Positions 59,216 through 64,000 of a DNA stretch of 64,000 nucleotides are shown here, piece by piece. Position 1 is the stretch's first letter. Each line of letters starts with the position of its first letter. The position numbers were made by a program, and so were the translations under genes. Source of the DNA: Chionoecetes opilio (lineage: Eukaryota > Arthropoda > Malacostraca > Decapoda > Majidae); contig JACEEZ010020466.1 in assembly GCA_016584305.1 (NCBI GenBank), positions 336,540 through 400,539 on the forward strand, given 5' to 3'. The notes under the pieces are model-generated. The model made no database searches. It worked only from the letters and a program-made list of their open reading frames with translations, and was not told the origin of the DNA.

Positions 59216-60647
59216 CAGTAAACCCTCTCTAATTCGAACCCGTATGATTCGAACTTCGGATAATTCGACCTGTTTCAGGCCAAGTTCAAATTTTTCAACA
59301 ATTTTCCAACTTTCCATAATCAGAACTGAAGTTCGAATTTTCAGAGTTTTCTGCAGCATCTTCCATCTCCTCTGTGCCATGCACTTCGTCAGCCAGCCTC
59401 CACATCGCCTCCAACACAGTAAGCACCTCAAGCACTGAAGACCTTACCTTACAAATCCCCTGAGTGACACCTGACAGGGCTGCGTTGAGTAGCGGTCCCC
59501 CCCCTTCTCCCTACTGAACGATACTGACGCTTCACAATTTACATTGCTACCAAGATAGCAGCTGCCGAAATTGATCTCTGTGGCTATTCTTATTGTTGAA
59601 GAATAACTTGCTGATGACTGTATTTAATGCAGCAGAAGTTATAGCAGCAGGAAATGAAATATTAAGGAGGCAAGAAAAGGAGAGCGAAGAGCAGAAGCTT
59701 TCTTTTCCCTTTGTTTACATACCCTTATTGTGGCGCCAGCTGGCAACTCAGTAGCGATCCACCTCCCAGCTGGGCTGTAGTGCGGGGGTAGCTTGCACTA
59801 GGCATACTGTATACTGACGTCATCGTGCGCCTCCGTGTGCACCTGTGCGCGTTGCTTTACTGAACGCAGCCTTTGCTTGAAGACGCTATCAGTGACGCCC
59901 AGAGCTGGGCACTAAATACATTGAATGTATTTAAATACTAAATACTAAATACACGCGAGAAATGTATTTAAATACTAAATACTAAATACATTTTACGAAT
60001 GTATTTAAATATTAAATACTAAATACATCAATTGTATTTAAATACATTTGTAAATGCATTTCAAATACACACATTTTAACATGTCCGAAAAAATGGATTC
60101 CTTAAGATTTCCTTAGATTTTGGGTTTCTTTAGAAATTTCCTTCTCAGGCCTAAATTTCCTTAAAATAAGGAAATGTCCTTGCAAGTGGAAACCCTGGTT
60201 CACTGTAACATCAGGGTTGCCAGATAGTTGGGCGGGTTTATGGCCAAAATATCTGATAAAAAAGTATTTACATTTTTATATTAAAAGTATTTAAATACTC
60301 ATAAAAGTTTTTAAATACTGTATTTAGATACATGACAACCAATGTATTTATAAATACATTTCTAAATACACGAATGTATTCAAATACGTATTTAAATACA
60401 AATTTATTTAAATACTGCCCAGCTCTGGTGACGCCTGAGTACTCAGTGTACAGTAGTACTGCATTTCTAGACTTCAGTATTAGCCATGTTTTGGTGAGCT
60501 ACAAGTAATGCAATCTGTGCTGTTTTGGCATGTTTGAGTGAGTTCTTATTGTGTGGGGGGGCTGAGGTAACCATCGGATAATTTGGACTTTCGGCTAATT
60601 CGACCCAGGCCTCCCCCCAATTAGATCGAATTATAGAGGGTTTACTG
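59216..60647. mobile_element. pogo/Tigger-like element with TA duplication
   Basis: Ends CAGTAAACCCTCTCTAATTC and ATTATAGAGGGTTTACTG, with TA on each side. The ends carry internal repeats (CGAACTTCGGATAATTCGAC; GGACTTTCGGCTAATTCGAC). No transposase frame was seen. Without the hAT insertion it is about 0.9 kb. Confidence 0.8.
59900..60427. mobile_element. hAT-like nonautonomous element, second copy, nested
   Basis: CAGAGCTGGGCACTAAATAC to AAATACTGCCCAGCTCTG with an 8-bp duplication GTGACGCC (59892-59899 and 60428-60435). It lies inside the pogo-like element 59216-60647. Confidence 0.88.
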
Positions 60648-61089
60648 TATTCCCATTCATATGTGTGGGTGTGTGTGTGTGTTTATTCACCCACCCACCC
60701 ACCCACCCACCCACCTATGGTCTTGATTACATGCTGGACCTGTGATCGCCGACTATTATCCTCTCAGAATCAGAAAGAGCTTAGAATTCATAAGTGAATA
60801 ATCTATGGGTTTATGGGATGGTTTATGTACTATGTGTGTTTATGTTTTACATAAGAATGCATTTCAAGTCAAGTTCTTTATATAGTAGTAAGAAAGAGAA
60901 TGTCATTTATGTCCATATTCTAAGAACATAAGAAAATAAGGAAGCTACAAGAGGCCGTGAGACCTACACGAGGTAGTTCCAGTTACTTTAACACTACCTA
61001 CATCCACCTTTCATCCTCATCCATGAAATTATCTAGCCTCCTTTTAAAGCTCCCTAATGATTCCGCACTAACTACCTGACGACTGAGTT

Positions 61090-61700
61090 AGTTATTGTCC
61101 AGTCCAGTCAGTAGTAGGCGTGGGATAAGCCTTGTCTTCGGCTCCCACTGTTTGTTTTACCAGTTGTTGGTTCTGTTGCTATTTGGTTTCTGTTCTTTTC
61201 ATTTTGGATTTGGATTTTTGGATTTATTTTTCTCAATTGTTTCCCAATTTTCTCAACTGACTTGTTTATTTTTATTGTTGACTTTGTTTTTGTTTGTGTT
61301 TTTACTTTGTTTTTGTTTGTTGTTGTGTTATGATACCGAGGATTTGGATATTTATGTTACCCTCGTGTCTTAGTGTTGCGGGAGGCACATCTTCTTTTTT
61401 CTTCTTTCTTTTTCTTCTTTTCTTCTTTTCTTTCTTTCTTTTTTTCCCCTATTTTTTTTTTTTTTTTCATCTTATATTTCTTCTTTTTTTTCGTTTTCTT
61501 TTTCTCCGTTTTTTTTCTTTTTTCCCATTTCTTTCTTTTTCTTTTTCTGATTTTTCTCTTTCTTTCGCTTTTTACTTTTTCCTAGTTTCTTTCTTTAATT
61601 TTTTATTCTTTCTCTTTCATTTTCTCTTTCCTTTAATTTGTTCTTTTTCTTTTCCTTTCATTTCTTTTTCTTTATTGTACATACGTGGGTTTGTGGCCCA
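61090..61700. other. Pyrimidine-rich low-complexity tract
   Basis: T- and CTTT-rich sequence of about 500 bp gives long but compositionally trivial frames (poly-Phe/Ser/Leu). No gene is called. Confidence 0.7.
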
Positions 61701-61959
61701 TGAAGGGAGACATATGGGCGGCGAAATCGAAATGGCTAAGGGAAGGAGTGTGGGTAGAGACATATGTTTGGAAGTGTGTGGGTGGCGGGTTGGCTTAAAA
61801 AGGGGAGTGTGGGCGAATGTGGGTTAGAGGGAATGTGGGCGTACGTGAGTTAGAAGGAAATATGGGCTTATGTGAGTTAGACTAGGGAAGACATTAGAGT
61901 GAAGACATAGAGAGTGAACATTAGAGAGGAATTAAAGAGAAGAATTAGAGAGAACATTA

Positions 61960-62440
61960 CCGTAGATAACACTATAGTCGCCACCTGCACTAATGTCGCC
62001 AGGCGCCACATATTACGAATTATAACATCACTACTGATTTGTATGTGCCACTGAAGATGATACACAGTAGTTTATATCATGACTGTATGTATAATCTACC
62101 CTGTTTCAGCGTTGTTTTATGCTTTGTATCTGCAAGTATATACGGTTTCAAATTTCCCTACTCATTTTTTTTTCGGGCGACGACGACGGCAGGCGGACAC
62201 TCTAAACATAAACACTAGCTGGTCGATTTTAGTGTAGATCGCCACTCGGTTGATATTTTGATAATTTGTTCATTTATAGCTATAATATGACACAGATGAA
62301 GACACAAAATGACACAGACTCTCCAGATAGCCCCTTCTAACTTTCCTGAAATCATGGGTGTAGAAATGTAAGTATTGACGCCACCAGACGTCTGTACATC
62401 GAAAAAAACGTTGTCCTGGCGACTTGAGTGTTATCTACGG
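61960..62440 (+). mobile_element. TA-flanked MITE, CCGTAGATAA family
   Basis: CCGTAGATAACACTATAGTC to GTGTTATCTACGG, flanked by TA on both sides. It shares interior blocks with the 6.4 kb and 37.1 kb copies but is shorter (481 bp). Confidence 0.8.
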
Positions 62441-62964
62441 TAGAGAGGAAGGGGAGCGTGGGCGGGGATGTGGGTTAGGAAGGAGGCATGGGCGTCAAGG
62501 CGGGGGTGGGCCATCGATGCAGTGTGGGCGAGTTCGTTGGTGGGCGTGAGGTGATGGTAGGGGACAGACAGGTTGGCGGTGGTGGTGGTGGTAGTGGTGT
62601 GCCAAGCCTTAACATCACCTGTTGGCGTTGAGTGTAGCGGTGACAGTGGCACTATCCCGCCTTGGACCTGCGGGCGGGCGGGTGGGTATCCTTGTGGGCA
62701 GTGTTAGTGTTGTGCTGTGGCTGTGCCCTCCTCTAGCGCCCTACAGTACAGAAGGAAGGGATGCTAGTACGAAAAACAGGGAGAAAAATATATAGGAGGC
62801 TAAAGTGACGGTGCAGGTTTATAGGACATTAATTCACTCTTTTTTGTTTTAATTCAGTAAATGTCGAGAAAAGGTATTAACTAACGCACCTGAAAAAAAT
62901 AGTGATAATGGTGGTATTAGTGGTTCCATTAGACAAAGGAATGTAACAAGGAAATTAATTGTTT

Positions 62965-62995
<31 letters not shown>

Positions 62996-63150
62996 GTTAT
63001 AACGCCCTGAAACTAATGAATGTCAAGCCAGTATGTGCGTGTGTGCGTGTGTGCGTGTGTATGTATTTGTTGGCTGGGTATTTATACGTAGCAGTGTTCA
63101 AGGTTGGCCCCATTACGTACTGAGTGTGTGGGTGTGGGCGATGGGGGCAC

Positions 63151-63189
<39 letters not shown>

Positions 63190-63228
63190 CAATATTTACT
63201 GGGCTGTCCTCGTGCCTCATTTATGGGT

Positions 63229-63430
63229 ACTCCGTAGTGTAGGGGTAGCACGCTCGGTTCACAACCGAGAAGTTCCGGGTTCGATCCCCGGGCGGAGCGG
63301 AAACAGTTGGGCTGTTTCCTTAAAACCCGAGCCCCTGTCCACCCAGCAGTGAATGGGTACCGGGTGTTAGCCGGGGGTTTGTGACCCGCCTCCCGGGGTG
63401 CTGGCTTCGGCCAACACTATAAGCACTAGC
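63229..63430 (+). mobile_element. SINE with tRNA-Val(CAC)-like head
   Basis: 63229-63298 resembles a tRNA: A box TAGTGTAGGGG, a perfect five-pair anticodon stem CTCGG/CCGAG around loop TTCACAA (anticodon CAC, valine), and B box GGGTTCGATCC. The acceptor stem ACTCCG/CGGAGC is out of register by one base, and a non-tRNA body follows at once (CCCAGCAGTGAATGGGTACC, CGGGTGTTAGCCGGGG). It is therefore read as a SINE head rather than a working tRNA gene. Confidence 0.6.
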
Positions 63431-63626
63431 AGACAGCTCTCTCTCCTCCACCTCCACTGTAACCTCTGTCTGGTTACAGTGGAGATCCATCTCAACTGCG
63501 TCGATAACTGACGAAATTCTTCAAAAACAAACAAACAAAGAAACAAACATGCCCTCAAAATAATAAGCGCGCGCCTTTGCACTTTCTCTCATCGTCGGGT
63601 CGATTCTCAAGAGTGATTGCGTCTTG

Positions 63627-63718
<92 letters not shown>

Positions 63719-64000
63719 CAATCATCCCTTTCCTCTTCCCTAGTACCGAAATAATCCCTTCCTAAAACCCTTTCAAAGCTTTCCCATAGTCTTGTGTCCT
63801 ACCACGAGAGCTCACAATAAAAGAATAAAATAGCTTAAAAAATAGCTAATAATAAAATATACAATAGTGACAGACTTTGACTACACCGTGGCGAGGCAAC
63901 ACTGTCACACTATAGTCAATTTATAGTTCCTCAGATAAGAGTGAAATCGAACTTCAGGTGCCCGCCGTCTAATACACACACACACACCCTATAACTCTTC

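Noticed and set aside
61294..61827. 177-codon Phe-rich frame
   Set aside because: It lies on a pyrimidine-rich low-complexity tract with trivial composition and no domain signal.
63229..63298. Functional tRNA-Val gene
   Set aside because: The acceptor stem pairs only out of register and a SINE-type body follows, so it is listed as a SINE head.

Overview
This window is non-viral nuclear DNA from an arthropod, most likely a decapod crustacean (crab or relative). The support is: intron-containing mitochondrial genes of animal type, (TTAGG)-like tracts, a very high load of (AC)n, (CT)n, (TA)n and (TAG)n microsatellites, tRNA-derived SINEs, and LINE fragments whose protein remnants look like the LINEs common in decapod genomes. 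The species call is inference from these features only.

Layout. 1-24 kb is gene-poor. It holds SINEs, minisatellites, TTAA-flanked, hAT-like and TA-flanked nonautonomous DNA transposons, a long degenerate tandem array (13.5-16.4 kb), a LINE reverse-transcriptase fragment (16.65-17.24 kb) and a set of splice-bounded, GC-rich segments on the minus strand (19.1-24.6 kb) that may be exons of an unidentified gene. 24.96-29.7 kb (+) is a six-exon PTGES2 (membrane-associated prostaglandin E synthase 2). 30-37.8 kb is a mobile-element pile-up, with a duplicated segment carrying reciprocal insertions, a four-level nested insertion, and a 1.7 kb array of a 24-bp satellite. 40.1-43.3 kb (+) is a two-exon gene for a secreted, extremely histidine-rich repeat protein; it is the least familiar gene here, and its C-terminus appears frame-shifted. 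43.3-49.1 kb is SINEs, microsatellites and a 648-bp near-perfect palindrome. 49.7-52 kb (-) is NDUFS7 and 53.2-56.7 kb (+) is CISD3, arranged head to head. 57-64 kb returns to repeats: a SINE, a pogo-like element with a hAT-like element inside it, a TA-flanked MITE and a tRNA-Val-like SINE.

The recognised genes mostly concern mitochondria. NDUFS7 is the subunit of complex I that carries Fe-S cluster N2, CISD3 is a matrix protein with two [2Fe-2S] CDGSH domains, and PTGES2 is a membrane-anchored glutaredoxin/GST-fold protein. NDUFS7 and CISD3 diverge from a short intergenic interval and could share a promoter. The histidine-rich protein is unrelated to these; it has a signal peptide and about 26 ten-residue repeats likely to bind metal. 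Exons were joined by splice consensus and reading phase by eye; no alignment or transcript evidence was available.
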